64,000 nt of DNA from JBAXQQ01 sp037131695 (GCA_964638715.1 CAZWZF010000015.1:1-64000), one strand, 5' to 3'; positions 52,055-61,455 are shown, counted from the stretch's first letter. Program-made: numbers and translations. The notes: a model not told the origin generated them from the letters alone.

Positions 52055-53338
52055 TCAATTCTTCTCAATAGACTGTCCCGGGCCATGGTATATCTTTAAT
52101 TCCTCTTCAAACTCGAGAGCGATTACGGTTACAGATTCATCAAGAACATTTTCGGGCACTTCGATATAGGTTATGCCGGGGATGTTTACCCATGATGCGC
52201 CGCCCATTACATGGTGTTGCAATTCATAATCGGTTCCTACTACCCGGGCTTTCTTCACTACATTATAAAGGCCTTTTACCATTATCTCTTTACGCGGGAT
52301 GTCATAAAGGTACAGGTAAAGCGTTTTCTTATCTTTTGACAGTGTTGTTGGACCGTAAAAATGCCCGAATGACAAACCGGCTATGGTCGGGTATACCGCC
52401 TCTTCATGCTTGCGAATCCAGGCGCCTAAGCCGCGCAGGCGTTCTGCCTGTGGTGAGGTGATGGTGCCGTCTGCCAATGGGCCGATATCCAACAGCAGTG
52501 TTCCACCCATCCCGATGACATCACAGAATATCTGCACTATCTGGGTTACCGATTTATGGTTGTTGTCCTGCACCTGGTATCCCCAGGAGTCGTTGACGGT
52601 CATGCTGAATTCCCACGGGCCTTCGGGACTGATGATTGGAATTCCCTGTTCCGGCGTCTGGTAGTCGCCATAGCCGTTCATGCGGGCATTCAGCACCACC
52701 CCCGGCGACCACTGGTGCAATTGTTCGCGCAACTCCGCCATTCCCCATTGTTCGGCAGACCGTCCCCAGTTGCCGTCAAACCAGAAAAGGTCGGGGTGGA
52801 ATCGCTCGCACAATTCTTTCAGTTGCGCACGGTGAAACTTTATGAAGTTAGCCCAGCGTTCCGGCGATTCTTCTCCCATCGGGTCGGCAAACGGATTTCT
52901 ATCTTTCAATGCCGGGGTGTAAGGGGGTGGATGCAGCACGGTGGGGTAATCAGGGTGCGACCAGTCAAGGTGCGAGAAATAAAGTCCAACTTTGATCCCT
53001 TCTCCGCGCATGGCATCGGCGTAAGGCGCAATTAAATCCCGACCTGCCGGGGTCTTTTTCACCACACTCAAGTCGCTGACAGCAGTATCCCACAACGCCA
53101 CGCCATCGTGATGCTTGGTAGTTAGCACCGCATACCGCGCGCCGGCTTCTTTAAATAACTTTGCCCATTCAACCGGGTCATAATTGCTGGCGGTAAAACC
53201 CGCGCATTGCGCCATATAGTCGTCATAAGATATTTCGCCATTAAAAAATGACCACGACTCGGGTATGCCATTTACGGAATAAATCCCCAAATGCACAAAA
53301 ATCCCCAGTTTAGCCTCGTTAAACCATGGTTGTATCAT
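52055..53338 (-). CDS. GH29 alpha-L-fucosidase with C-terminal beta domain
   Basis: A 427-residue retaining fucosidase. WFNEAKLGIFVHLGIYSVNG, YAVLTTKHHDGVALW (KHHDG 75-79) and DLFWFDGNWGR (nucleophile D188) mark GH29. Residues about 320-427 form the usual C-terminal beta-sandwich (TLYLYLYDIPRKEIMVKGL). AGGAG lies 7 nt before ATG 53338; the frame runs to 53395 but the extra residues match nothing. No signal peptide. It is a different subtype from the GH29 at 42183, so the locus may attack two fucosyl linkages. Confidence 0.88.
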   Translation of the reverse strand: MIQPWFNEAKLGIFVHLGIYSVNGIPESWSFFNGEISYDDYMAQCAGFTASNYDPVEWAKLFKEAGARYAVLTTKHHDGVALWDTAVSDLSVVKKTPAGRDLIAPYADAMRGEGIKVGLYFSHLDWSHPDYPTVLHPPPYTPALKDRNPFADPMGEESPERWANFIKFHRAQLKELCERFHPDLFWFDGNWGRSAEQWGMAELREQLHQWSPGVVLNARMNGYGDYQTPEQGIPIISPEGPWEFSMTVNDSWGYQVQDNNHKSVTQIVQIFCDVIGMGGTLLLDIGPLADGTITSPQAERLRGLGAWIRKHEEAVYPTIAGLSFGHFYGPTTLSKDKKTLYLYLYDIPRKEIMVKGLYNVVKKARVVGTDYELQHHVMGGASWVNIPGITYIEVPENVLDESVTVIALEFEEELKIYHGPGQSIEKN

Positions 53339-53390
53339 GTGAGTGCTCCTTTGTATGTAATTAACATGGATTGGCGGGATAAAATTAGTT

Positions 53391-53496
53391 CCCACCCCAA
53401 CCCCTCCCCGAGAGGAGAGGGGCTATATGATTTTACTAAAAACCATTAAATATAAAAAGCCCCTTCTCCTTCGGGGAAGGGGCTGAGGAAGGGGCT
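53391..53496. repeat. GC-rich CCCCTCCCC dispersed repeats, copies 2 and 3
   Basis: CCCCAACCCCTCCCC..GGAGAGGGGCT (53396-53423) resembles 11225-11261. AGCCCCTTCTCC-TTC-GGGGAAGGGGCT (53458-53484) is a near-perfect hairpin with one mismatch. The two are separated by AT-rich spacer. They may act as terminators for flanking transcripts, but the shared sequence shows they are members of a repeat family. Confidence 0.68.
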
Positions 53497-53507
53497 TAAT
53501 ATATTAT

Positions 53508-53535
53508 CATGTTAAATCCTGTTAATCCTGTCTAA
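53508..53535. repeat. GACAGGATTAAC repeat (inverse orientation)
   Basis: CATGTTAAATCCTGTTAATCCTGTC is the complement of the core seen at 12463 and 32173 (quoted core AATCCTGTTAATCCTGTC). It lies just after the end of the broken prepilin gene. Confidence 0.65.
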
Positions 53536-53540
53536 AATGG

Positions 53541-54440
53541 TTAATCGAAAAATACACCTTTTATATTGGCGGTCCCGAATGATAAGGTTAGTGAGTTTCC
53601 GGGGATGTTGCTGCGGAACTAGTATTGCATTATTCGGTTCCCATCGCCGGTGGATTCACCGGTAAAGTCGAAGTTGGCACCAGCACCGGTTGAGCCGGTT
53701 GGTTTCAGATTTATTATTCCACGGGGACGACCTGTTCCCTGGTAATTTGGAGAGTCGATGGTTATATAATGGGTGCGGCCATCGGCTACGGTAAAGGTGA
53801 TTGATTTGCCGGAACAATTGGCGCAACCGAGACTGTTTCCAACTTCAACAGTAGCGCCTATTTTATAACTGGTGGTGGCGCGGCCTACTCCTGCACCCAC
53901 CATTCCATCGGCGCCGCCGACAGTCAGGCCGACGATTGCGATTGGGCTTGTTGATGGGAAACACAGCGTGTTGGCGGTGAATGTGGTGGTATTGTTCCAG
54001 CGGAATAATACATAACCGGCGCTGCCTACCCGACCCAGCATACCGGTTGGCCATGGCGCGATCAGCGACTGTCCGCGCGACGTGTCATAGGCCAAAAACG
54101 TGCCGATCTGGCAATTCTCGGTGCGCCCGGCCGTGCCGCTATACTGCCGCTTCACCCCCACCGAATTCGTGCTTTTTTTGAGAAATCCGGTTTCGTCGAC
54201 GATCCCAATCCCTTCCGGCTCCCCCAACTGCACGACCACATACGTCCGCAGCACGTCCCGCGCGGCATCGGCATCCCCCGCCACCTCGGCTAACTGCCAC
54301 CCGTTTTTCCGCGACACGGTAGCCAGTAACGCGCGCAAGTATTTCGCCAGCTGCTCCCGCGGTTCGCTGCGGCCAAACAGGCCAGCAAAACGCGCGACAA
54401 AGGCCGAGAACGATTCTGCCCATCTCCCGAGCATATCCAT
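53541..54440 (-). pseudogene. IS701-type transposase N-terminus fused to a prepilin C-terminal domain
   Basis: An open frame from ATG 54440 (AGGAGG 5 nt upstream) to an amber stop at 53621-53619. The first ~127 residues are an IS701-family DDE transposase start (RKNGWQLAEVAGD, GIGIVDETGFLKK with the first catalytic Asp, RQYSGTAGRTENCQIGTFLAY). Near 54060 it changes in frame to the C-terminal domain of the neighbouring prepilin proteins (WPTGMLGRVGSAGYVLF, NYQGTGRPRGIINL, GDGNRIMQY). After the amber codon the prepilin homology continues 26 residues in frame (FRSNIPGNSLTLSFG..GVFFD) to a TAA at 53541. Prepilin signal, H-X9-DG and most of the transposase are lost, so neither parent function survives. 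The simplest history is an IS upstream of a prepilin gene followed by one deletion, then a point mutation. Confidence 0.88.
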
Positions 54441-54577
54441 GGTTGCCTCCTGCAACTAGGAAGTATATCATACGGGCAGGAACATTAGTGTTTACCTGCG
54501 GTAGTAGTACTAAGCCATCTGCAGTCCCAAATCAACTCATTCTGCGTCTACGCTTTTCGGTTATTCAACACTATTAT

Positions 54578-55825
54578 TCAATCAAACCACAACCCTTTCA
54601 AATTACAGTTATTGCCGAAGCGCACCAGGACCGTGCCGCCGGTAGGATTATCGGTGGGGTTGAATTGCATTCGGAACTGGAAGATGCGGTTGCCGGTGTT
54701 CGATGTCGGGTCGGTGGTGGCGTTGAAGTCGATCATCGACTGTTGTGCATTGTTGACGGGACTGGTGACGATGAATTGCCCGCGCGGGCACTGGTTTCCC
54801 TGGTAGTTATTTGAGTCCAGCGTGAGATAATGGATATTGGCATCTTTGATCGTGAAGACCAGCGCTTTATTTGCCGCGTTACGGCTTCCGATATTCCCAT
54901 AACCACCGGTATTTTCTTCCGTGCCATCGACGATATACCGACAGCTCCCGCGTACGTGTCCGTCGGCAGCCATGGCATCATTGCCGCCGACCGTGTAGGA
55001 CGGAATGGCAATCGGCCCACTGGCGGGGATATTCAAACGCTGCGCCAGCAGCGTGCTGGACGCTCCCAGGGTCGCGGTATTCCAGTTAAACAGCACATAG
55101 CCTGAACTGCCCACCGCCGAGAGCATGCCGGCGGGGAAGCTCGTGATCCGGTTGCTGTCCGGCGAAGCATAACTGCCGCCGCGTGCGGCGGCATAATCGG
55201 TTGCCGGTTTGCTTAAGGCCGGTTTCGAGGAATCGATGACCACGCAAAGCGGATTGGTCCAGTTGTAATACCCCACTGACCCGATGAAGGACGTATTGAA
55301 GGGATACAAGCCGCCTTTAATCGTGATGGTATCTTTCGTGCCCATTGCGACATGCCCGTCGAGAAAACTGGCGATCTCCTTATTGGTGTGCCGTGGGTCG
55401 AATTGTTCGGCAAAATAGGCGATATTCGGGATTTTTCCCGGTTGGGCCGATGTGTTCCCGTCGATCGTCATCATCGTTGAGATCGGATCGGCAATAATCC
55501 CCAGGGACGCGTTGTCCAGATCGATGTTATACAAATACCCGTTGGGTGTATCCGACCCCAATGTCGGACAAACGAGGATGCCGGCATCGACATTGACGTC
55601 CTTCCACATGGTCGAAATCGAGGGCAGCTGTTCCTCATGATCCTGGGTATACATCTGCAGCGCGGCCGCGAGCTGTCGCTGGTTGCTCGTGCAGGTGGAC
55701 TGGTGTGCCTTTTCACGGGCGCGGGCGAACACGGGGAATAAAATAGCCGCCAGGAGCGCCACGATGCTGATGACCACCAGCAATTCAATCAATGTAAATC
55801 CATATGAGGATGGTTGATATCGCAT
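54578..55825 (-). CDS. Prepilin-type N-terminal / H-X9-DG surface protein
   Basis: A 415-residue protein. The signal is SSYGFTLIELLVVISIVALL, then FPVFARAREKAHQ, and the H-X9-DG motif is RHTNKEIASFLDGH. The C-terminal domain (about 230-415) shares YLTLDSNNYQGNQCPRG, GNRIFQFRMQF and a final GLWFD with its neighbours. AAGGAG lies 6 nt before ATG 55825; the frame opens at 55873 without support. It is the second prepilin gene after the GntR-type regulator, 17 bp downstream of the first. Its base composition is clearly more GC-rich than that of the genes at 34-37 kb. Confidence 0.85.
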   Translation of the reverse strand: MRYQPSSYGFTLIELLVVISIVALLAAILFPVFARAREKAHQSTCTSNQRQLAAALQMYTQDHEEQLPSISTMWKDVNVDAGILVCPTLGSDTPNGYLYNIDLDNASLGIIADPISTMMTIDGNTSAQPGKIPNIAYFAEQFDPRHTNKEIASFLDGHVAMGTKDTITIKGGLYPFNTSFIGSVGYYNWTNPLCVVIDSSKPALSKPATDYAAARGGSYASPDSNRITSFPAGMLSAVGSSGYVLFNWNTATLGASSTLLAQRLNIPASGPIAIPSYTVGGNDAMAADGHVRGSCRYIVDGTEENTGGYGNIGSRNAANKALVFTIKDANIHYLTLDSNNYQGNQCPRGQFIVTSPVNNAQQSMIDFNATTDPTSNTGNRIFQFRMQFNPTDNPTGGTVLVRFGNNCNLKGLWFD

Positions 55826-55842
55826 GATAATCTCCTTCTCGA

Positions 55843-57003
55843 TTAATCGAAAAACAGACCCTTGACATAACACTTGCTCCCGAATGACAGGAGCAAGGTG
55901 TTGGTCCGGGTATAAAATTGGAATTTGTACTGGAAAATTCGGTCGCCGGCAGTTCCGGTGGATTCAGTCGAGTAATCGTATTTCACCGCGCCGGCGGTGG
56001 TTGCGGTATTCGCCAGGGTAAACACGCCGCGCGGCGCCCCGTTACCCTGGTAATTATTGGAATCCACGGTGATGTAGTGCAGCGAGCAATCCTTGATGGT
56101 GATGGTGACGGATTTATTTGAGCCGTCGCGGTTGCCGATGGATCCGGCTGTTTCCATTGTCCCATCGAGCATATAGTTGCTGGCTGCCCGGCCATGCCCG
56201 GCGCCGGCCATACCGTCCGCGCCGCCGACCGTGTATGCCGCGATGGCGAACGGGCTGCTGGTCGGAATCACCAGCGTCGACGCGGTGAAATTCGCGCCGA
56301 TATTGTTCCACCCATATAGCACGTACCCTTTGGTCCCGACCTGCGCCTTCATTCCGGCGGGCCAGGCCGTGATGCGGGGGATGGTTGTGGTGAAATCACC
56401 AGCAGGTAAATTGACCGTGGGATTGATGGAGAACATAATCAGCATATTCGGATTGAGCCAGTCCTGCTGGTAGAGTTCGCCGTTTTTCGAGATCACGAAG
56501 GCCAGGCTCGCTTTCGCGCTCATCCCCACATGTCCGTCAAGGTAACTGGCGATGCATTTGCTGGAGTGCCGCTCGTCGAATTCATTCAATGAATAGGCGA
56601 CATTCGGCGCATCATTGGCGCCTCTGCTCGATTCTCCGTCTGCGGTAACATACGTCTCCACCGGACTGGCGATATTCCCTTGCCCGACCCCGGCGATGGC
56701 GTAGTTGTAGACATAGCCGTTGGGCGCCACTTTGCCTTTGGTCGGGCAGACCAGGATGCCGGCATCGACATTGATATCTTTCCATATAGTCTGCTCAAGG
56801 GGCAGCTTATTGCCGTGATCCTGGGCATACAATTGCACTGAGACCGCGAATTGCCGCTGGTTACTCATGCAGGTGCTCTGCCGCGCCTTTTCCCGTGCTT
56901 TGGCAAATACCGGGAAGAGTATGGCGGCGAGAATTGCTATAATGGCAATTACGACCAGCAACTCGATGAGGGTAAAACCTCGATAATGACGTGAGTTCAT
57001 CAT
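55843..57003 (-). CDS. Prepilin-type N-terminal / H-X9-DG surface protein
   Basis: A 386-residue protein. GFTLIELLVVIAIIAIL and FPVFAKAREKARQ are followed by an H-X9-DG motif in DERHSSKCIASYLDGH. The C-terminal domain has VGGADGMAGAGHGRAAS, HYITVDSNNYQGNGAPRG, GDRIFQYKFQF and a final GLFFD. It overlaps the regulator stop by 4 nt, so regulator and prepilin are translated from one mRNA. The C-terminal domain defines a three-member local family with 54578 and the chimera. Confidence 0.87.
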   Translation of the reverse strand: MMNSRHYRGFTLIELLVVIAIIAILAAILFPVFAKAREKARQSTCMSNQRQFAVSVQLYAQDHGNKLPLEQTIWKDINVDAGILVCPTKGKVAPNGYVYNYAIAGVGQGNIASPVETYVTADGESSRGANDAPNVAYSLNEFDERHSSKCIASYLDGHVGMSAKASLAFVISKNGELYQQDWLNPNMLIMFSINPTVNLPAGDFTTTIPRITAWPAGMKAQVGTKGYVLYGWNNIGANFTASTLVIPTSSPFAIAAYTVGGADGMAGAGHGRAASNYMLDGTMETAGSIGNRDGSNKSVTITIKDCSLHYITVDSNNYQGNGAPRGVFTLANTATTAGAVKYDYSTESTGTAGDRIFQYKFQFYTRTNTLLLSFGSKCYVKGLFFD

Positions 57004-58163
57004 ACTTTTGCTCCTTTATTCAGCGATGATGGCGATGTCGGCAACATTGCATGTTTGCCAACGGGCTTGATGAGCTTGACGGAATAGTCCGTATAATTGA
57101 TAGCCTGAATATAGCTGGTGGCAGGTGGAGTTGCTCCCTGTCGTTCATCGCGAATAATTCCCATACACCGGTTTAATACTTCCTGCAGGTCGAACCCAAT
57201 CCAATGTACTGGAAGGGGACTGGTAGGGCATAACGGGTAATTCGCATGTGCGACGATGGTTAAGTCATTCGGTACATGAGTACCAGCATCTACCAGTCCC
57301 GCAATCGTTTCTTCTACCAGATTATCATCAGAAATAATTAAACCATCCGGTCTATCCTCAGCAGGCAATCGCATAAGACAGTGCATGATATTTCGCATTG
57401 GCGAAGGATTCATTGGATCAGCCTGCAATTGCCAATATGGCTGTGTAAACATCTGGTACTGTTTTAATTCATGATGAAAAGCGGATTTCATTTTATCGAT
57501 GGTTAGGGTAGAAATATATGCTATGCGCTTTCTACCGGCTTCAGCCAGGTGCGCAATAGCTTTTTGGATAAATTCTTTCTGATTTGGGTAGACGGCAGGT
57601 ATATCAGGAATTAAGGAATTGTTATCAGACATGATAGCTACACGCGGGGTATCATTTAAAGACATAACTTTGGTACCCAGAAGCGGTCCAAAGTCGGAAG
57701 CGAAAATTACTCCCGCCAGTCGATGATTCTGCATATCACTAAGCAACCGTAAATATTCATTGCTGCCTTCGAGGTAGGGTTGATAATACGTTGAAAAATC
57801 GCTGTGTGTCTTTGCCGTAAATTGGCGAATTTCATATAAAATGCCAAGATAAAATCGTGAATGTATGAGTGCTGATTCGCTAAATGGAAATACAACGCCA
57901 AAATTCGATAGATGAGGAGGATCTTGCGATACGAAAGTGCCGCTGGAACCGTTAGGCACGATAAAACCATCATTTGTAAGGATATCAAATAGACGTTGCG
58001 CGGTGGCTTTCCCTATCCCCAAATCTTTCATCAAATCATCCTGGGTAGGGAAACGACTGCCGGGTTGAAGCTCTCCCTGCACAATTCGCATGCGCAGAGA
58101 ATCGAGAACGCTTTCAAGCCGGTATGAACGCCGTATTTGAGATTTGAGCGGTTTACGATTCAT
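57000..58163 (-). CDS. GntR/LacI-hybrid transcriptional regulator (AraR-like)
   Basis: A 387-residue regulator. The N-terminal GntR winged helix (about 15-80: LESVLDSLRMRIVQGELQPG, FPTQDDLMKDLGIGKATAQR, GFIVPNGSSGTFVSQD) is followed by a LacI-type effector domain (85-370: FGVVFPFSESALIHSRFY, LAGVIFASDFG, RKRIAYISTL, DGLIISDDNLVEETIAGLVDAGTHVPNDL quoted in parts). Such hybrids respond to sugars (AraR type). Its stop overlaps the first prepilin gene. A 10-bp inverted repeat touches its start codon, so autorepression is likely. Confidence 0.87.
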   Translation of the reverse strand: MNRKPLKSQIRRSYRLESVLDSLRMRIVQGELQPGSRFPTQDDLMKDLGIGKATAQRLFDILTNDGFIVPNGSSGTFVSQDPPHLSNFGVVFPFSESALIHSRFYLGILYEIRQFTAKTHSDFSTYYQPYLEGSNEYLRLLSDMQNHRLAGVIFASDFGPLLGTKVMSLNDTPRVAIMSDNNSLIPDIPAVYPNQKEFIQKAIAHLAEAGRKRIAYISTLTIDKMKSAFHHELKQYQMFTQPYWQLQADPMNPSPMRNIMHCLMRLPAEDRPDGLIISDDNLVEETIAGLVDAGTHVPNDLTIVAHANYPLCPTSPLPVHWIGFDLQEVLNRCMGIIRDERQGATPPATSYIQAINYTDYSVKLIKPVGKHAMLPTSPSSLNKGAKV

Positions 58164-58196
58164 TAGTACAATTAACTTTATCTTAGATTGTACTAA
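58163..58196. promoter_or_regulatory. Inverted repeat TTAGTACAAT, probable operator of the GntR-type regulator
   Basis: TTAGTACAAT (58163-58172) and ATTGTACTAA (58187-58196) are perfect 10-bp arms with a 14-bp spacer. The first arm touches the start codon of the regulator gene, so binding would block its own transcription and that of the prepilin genes behind it. Confidence 0.65.
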
Positions 58197-58250
58197 GTAT
58201 ATTGTTGACAGGGGCAGGTGTCAATGGGATTTTGTGATATATTTAAAAAA

Positions 58251-59387
58251 TTATATATATTTGCCGTATGTTTTGCATATTTCCACCAATGCGAAAATGT
58301 TTTCATCCGGGGTATCGCGTCCGCATTGGTCACCGGTTGATAATATAAATCCACCTCCGGCACCTGCGTCGTCTATAGCCTGACAGGCTGCCTTTTTAAC
58401 TTGCTCTACTGTTCCTCTTAACATGACATCCGTAGTATGCAGGTTGCCCATCAATGCGAGTTTGCTGCCATACATGCGTTTTATCTCTGCCAGATTGCAA
58501 TCACCCATCGGCGGTACTTCCAGCGGGTTGATACAACTTAAGTCTGTACTTTCAAATGCCCGTTTAACGATGTGTGTTTCTTTGCCGCAACTGTGCAGCA
58601 GTGTCGGTATTCCAGCCTGCTTGCACATTCGGGTAGCTTCCTGTACAAATGGCAGTGCATATTTATCAAATAAATCAGGACTGGAAAGAGTTACTCCACC
58701 AGACGCACCGATGAAAACGTAATCAAACTCTTTACTGTCCAAAATAAATTCAATATGCCGCAACGCCATGGCATAGTGATGTGCCCGCATTTCTTCAACC
58801 AGATCGGGCCGATCCATTTCAAGATAACTCAAGGCTTCCAGTCCGCCATCAAGAGTATCGGTAGCCCACCAGTGAAAACCGGGGATTCCGGTTCCTGCAC
58901 CGATTGCGTGTCGTCCAGCGATTGCTTTCTTATGCATTCTAACGGTTTCCCGGCTGTACCCTGTAGGAATACGGAATACATATTTCAACATGTGCAGTTC
59001 GTCTTCCAGGTCTTTAATCCACTTTCGTGTTAATGTATCCGGGTCGTCATGGGGATAATACCGTTCCTGCCACAATTCGCCTTCCGGGGTATGGGCAGTC
59101 CAGCGGTTAACCACCGAGTTTTCTGTCCGTGTAACCACCTGCGAATCAATGGTCACCCCGTCATCATACTGATAATCCAACCCGCTGGTGAACCAGGCGT
59201 CAATGCCAAAATAATCTGCAGCATTCAAATAAGCCTGCCAATGTGGCGGATTATTAAATAACAGGCTTTCCCAGTAAGGCTTTCCAGTCATGCGGGCAGG
59301 AATCATACAACTGAAATCCGGCGTGCAAGGCACCCGGTCAGCCTGTCCGTTTTGCATAGTTATTAAAAAACGTTCGCGTGAGTTCAT
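58251..59387 (-). CDS. UroD-superfamily protein with complete H-x-C...C motif
   Basis: A 378-residue protein close in motif to the one at 17993: NSRERFLITMQNGQADRVPC, TLLHSCGKETHIV, MGDCNLAEIKRMYGSKLALMGNLHTTDVM (quoted in part as LALMGNLHTTDVM) and STGDQCGRDTPDENIFALVE. The two cysteines and His fit an MtaA-like zinc site. It is upstream of and on the same strand as the GntR-type regulator, separated by the palindromic gap. An extended -10 promoter lies about 31 bp before the start. It is likely a carbohydrate-linked methyltransferase; substrate unknown. Confidence 0.82.
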   Translation of the reverse strand: MNSRERFLITMQNGQADRVPCTPDFSCMIPARMTGKPYWESLLFNNPPHWQAYLNAADYFGIDAWFTSGLDYQYDDGVTIDSQVVTRTENSVVNRWTAHTPEGELWQERYYPHDDPDTLTRKWIKDLEDELHMLKYVFRIPTGYSRETVRMHKKAIAGRHAIGAGTGIPGFHWWATDTLDGGLEALSYLEMDRPDLVEEMRAHHYAMALRHIEFILDSKEFDYVFIGASGGVTLSSPDLFDKYALPFVQEATRMCKQAGIPTLLHSCGKETHIVKRAFESTDLSCINPLEVPPMGDCNLAEIKRMYGSKLALMGNLHTTDVMLRGTVEQVKKAACQAIDDAGAGGGFILSTGDQCGRDTPDENIFALVEICKTYGKYI

Positions 59388-59417
59388 TTTTATCTGATTC
59401 CTTTTTTAAGGTTATAA

Positions 59418-59426
59418 ATTATACCA
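59418..59426 (-). promoter_or_regulatory. Extended -10 promoter
   Basis: On the minus strand TGGTATAAT (59426-59418) is an extended -10 box about 31 bp before the UroD-type gene. No good -35 box is seen at the usual spacing, as expected for extended -10 promoters. Confidence 0.45.
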
Positions 59427-59709
59427 CACCATAATACTCTGTTCTATAAGTGGAGTGCAGATGCCAAAAAGAGAGGTGGTGAAGCGAAGCGTGTTGTGTT
59501 CCTACTTTCCAATCACTTTCAATTTCAACTGTATATCCACCGTTTTGGCACAACATACGTACAATCGTGCAACCGCTTGATATGAATGCCCAACTTCCGG
59601 AACATAGACAATGTGTCGATGAAGCCATTGTATTGCAGCGGTCAATATTTACACTGTGTAGTGATTTGATCACGCCAGCCCGATTGCCAAGGTTTACCTC
59701 CAGTCGTAA
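59427..59709. other. Non-coding gap with no recognised feature
   Basis: About 280 bp between the GH29-CBM9 and UroD-type genes. A minus-strand frame at 59419-59673 (84 codons, GTG start) has no ribosome site and resembles nothing I know. It may be the remains of a lost gene. Confidence 0.4.
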
Positions 59710-61455
59710 TCATTCTGGAACTTTCCCCACACTTAAGCCAGCCACATGACTCCAGGGAGCCACACAATTGAACAATGTGCGTCGTTGTACGCCTCCCGAC
59801 TTATCTGGGGTTCCGGTCACCACCACTTCCAGCCGGCACAGGCCGGACTCGGGATACCAGCCAGGGAACAACCTGAGCGGTACCCGCAACGCCAGGGTAT
59901 AGCTGCTTTGTGCTACCGCACCAACCATTTCCACATCCGGCACGGCCGTTGGCATCGGCCCACCGCTTGACAACAGTACTTGCGCTGGTTGTTTCGCCGT
60001 GGGCGGGAGCAGAAAGAATTGACTCACACGCGATCCGGCACCGGTCGCACATTCGACCGGTGCGCTGGAGCCGAATAACTCAACGCAGGATCCAGCCCAT
60101 GGTTGGGCGGGGTTGGTCCGAACGTCCTGATCGTCCACGCGGGCAAGGAGCAGCAGATTGTCCCCCGCCACAGCGAAACGCAGTTCTGCACCATTCATGC
60201 GGCGGGGCGGTACGGCATCAAGCGCCGCCTCGATGTCAGATAACACTGGCAATTCCGGCAGACGCGGTAGCGACCATTCCGTTACCACATCCACGGCGAA
60301 CTGCCCGCCCACGCCCGGATCCGCCGCCTGGGTCACCAGCAGCTCCGTCCGGTCGCCGACATTTTCAATCCGCACCTCCACCACCGCCGGCGTCACCGTA
60401 CCATCCTCGCGCCGTACGGCCGGCCGGGTCTGATTGAAGGTGAAGCGTTCCGCATGTGGTTTGATCAAGCCCTGTTGATCGGCTTCGCCTAGCGCCTTCC
60501 CCAGTTCGACCAGTTGCGCGGCGGCATCTGTAGGCAGTCGGCCATCCTTCTGGATCGGAACATCCCAGGTGAACACCCCGCCGTGATCCACGATGCGGCG
60601 CGTATGCAGATACGCTTGCGCGGTGGTATACCGCAGTGGTAGTGCTCCCCAGAATTGACCGAGAAAACTCCATACGTGATACTGCTCGCGATGGCCGTCC
60701 GGGGCTACCACCCAGCGGTCGCGGCAATTGAGTTCACCCGGCTCGTTGGTCTCCCCAGCCGTGAAATCCTCAGCCGTCGAATGCGGCGTCAGCATGATGC
60801 CGGGATTGAAGGAAACGATGCTGTCCGGATTTCCAGCCCGCGCCGCCGCCGCGAAACTGTGGAAATTCGGCGCATCAGGATGCCGGTACATCTCGTCGGC
60901 GAAATAACAGCCGTCGAACCACCAGCCTTTCACACGGCTTCCCCAGCACAGAGACCACTCGCGGATTACCGCCTCCCACATGATCTGGAACTCCCGGAGT
61001 CGTTTGCCGGTGCGTTTCCCTTCGAGCGGATGCCCGCCTTCAAAGCCCCATTCCCACTGGAGTTTTGCGCATGCCGTCGGGTCTGTGGTCGGCGCGCCGC
61101 TGGGCAGATACGCCAGCAACGGGATGCCGTGGCGGTCGAGGGCGTCGGCCAATTCGGCAACCACGTCGCGGCGGGAACACTTGCTCGGATGGATGCCCGT
61201 GAAGCGGTCGTAGGCATCGTTCGGCGAGAGGTAGAACCCGGAGTTCTGGCCGATGGTCAGCATGTAATAGCCGACCCTGGCGGCGGCGAGTTGATCCGCC
61301 AATCCCTCCACGTCAAAGGCGTCAATCTGCCGATTCCACGCATCGGGTGCCAGGTTGATGGCCACCGTGTTGCTGGCCAGATCGGCCAGGTAATGCGACG
61401 ACGCACCCCAACGTGCGGCGTGAAACCAATCACTACGATGCATAAAAACCTTCAT
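59710..61455 (-). CDS. GH29-type fucosidase with C-terminal CBM9-like domain
   Basis: A 581-residue protein. Residues 1-330 form a GH29-like barrel: HRSDWFHAARWGASSHYLAD, GYYMLTIGQNSGFYLSPND, and WWFDGCYFADEM with a nucleophile-type D181; KHHDG is replaced by TIGQNSG, so it is a distant member. A beta-rich linker (340-410) and a CBM9/DOMON-like domain (about 420-581: ELRFAVAGDNLLLLARVDD, GSCVELFGSS, YTLALRVPLRLFPG) follow. ATG 61455 is 2 nt after the prepilin stop, but ATG 61443 has AAGG 5 nt upstream and is also plausible. Distinctly GC-rich (60151-60210 has 38 G/C in 60). Confidence 0.7.
   Translation of the reverse strand: MKVFMHRSDWFHAARWGASSHYLADLASNTVAINLAPDAWNRQIDAFDVEGLADQLAAARVGYYMLTIGQNSGFYLSPNDAYDRFTGIHPSKCSRRDVVAELADALDRHGIPLLAYLPSGAPTTDPTACAKLQWEWGFEGGHPLEGKRTGKRLREFQIMWEAVIREWSLCWGSRVKGWWFDGCYFADEMYRHPDAPNFHSFAAAARAGNPDSIVSFNPGIMLTPHSTAEDFTAGETNEPGELNCRDRWVVAPDGHREQYHVWSFLGQFWGALPLRYTTAQAYLHTRRIVDHGGVFTWDVPIQKDGRLPTDAAAQLVELGKALGEADQQGLIKPHAERFTFNQTRPAVRREDGTVTPAVVEVRIENVGDRTELLVTQAADPGVGGQFAVDVVTEWSLPRLPELPVLSDIEAALDAVPPRRMNGAELRFAVAGDNLLLLARVDDQDVRTNPAQPWAGSCVELFGSSAPVECATGAGSRVSQFFLLPPTAKQPAQVLLSSGGPMPTAVPDVEMVGAVAQSSYTLALRVPLRLFPGWYPESGLCRLEVVVTGTPDKSGGVQRRTLFNCVAPWSHVAGLSVGKVPE

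Noticed and set aside
53619..54455. Functional IS701 transposase
   Set aside because: Only about the first third is present; the remaining DDE residues and the right-hand part of the IS are missing.
59419..59673. 84-codon minus-strand gene
   Set aside because: GTG start without a ribosome site, no recognisable motif, and it overlaps the promoter of the next gene.
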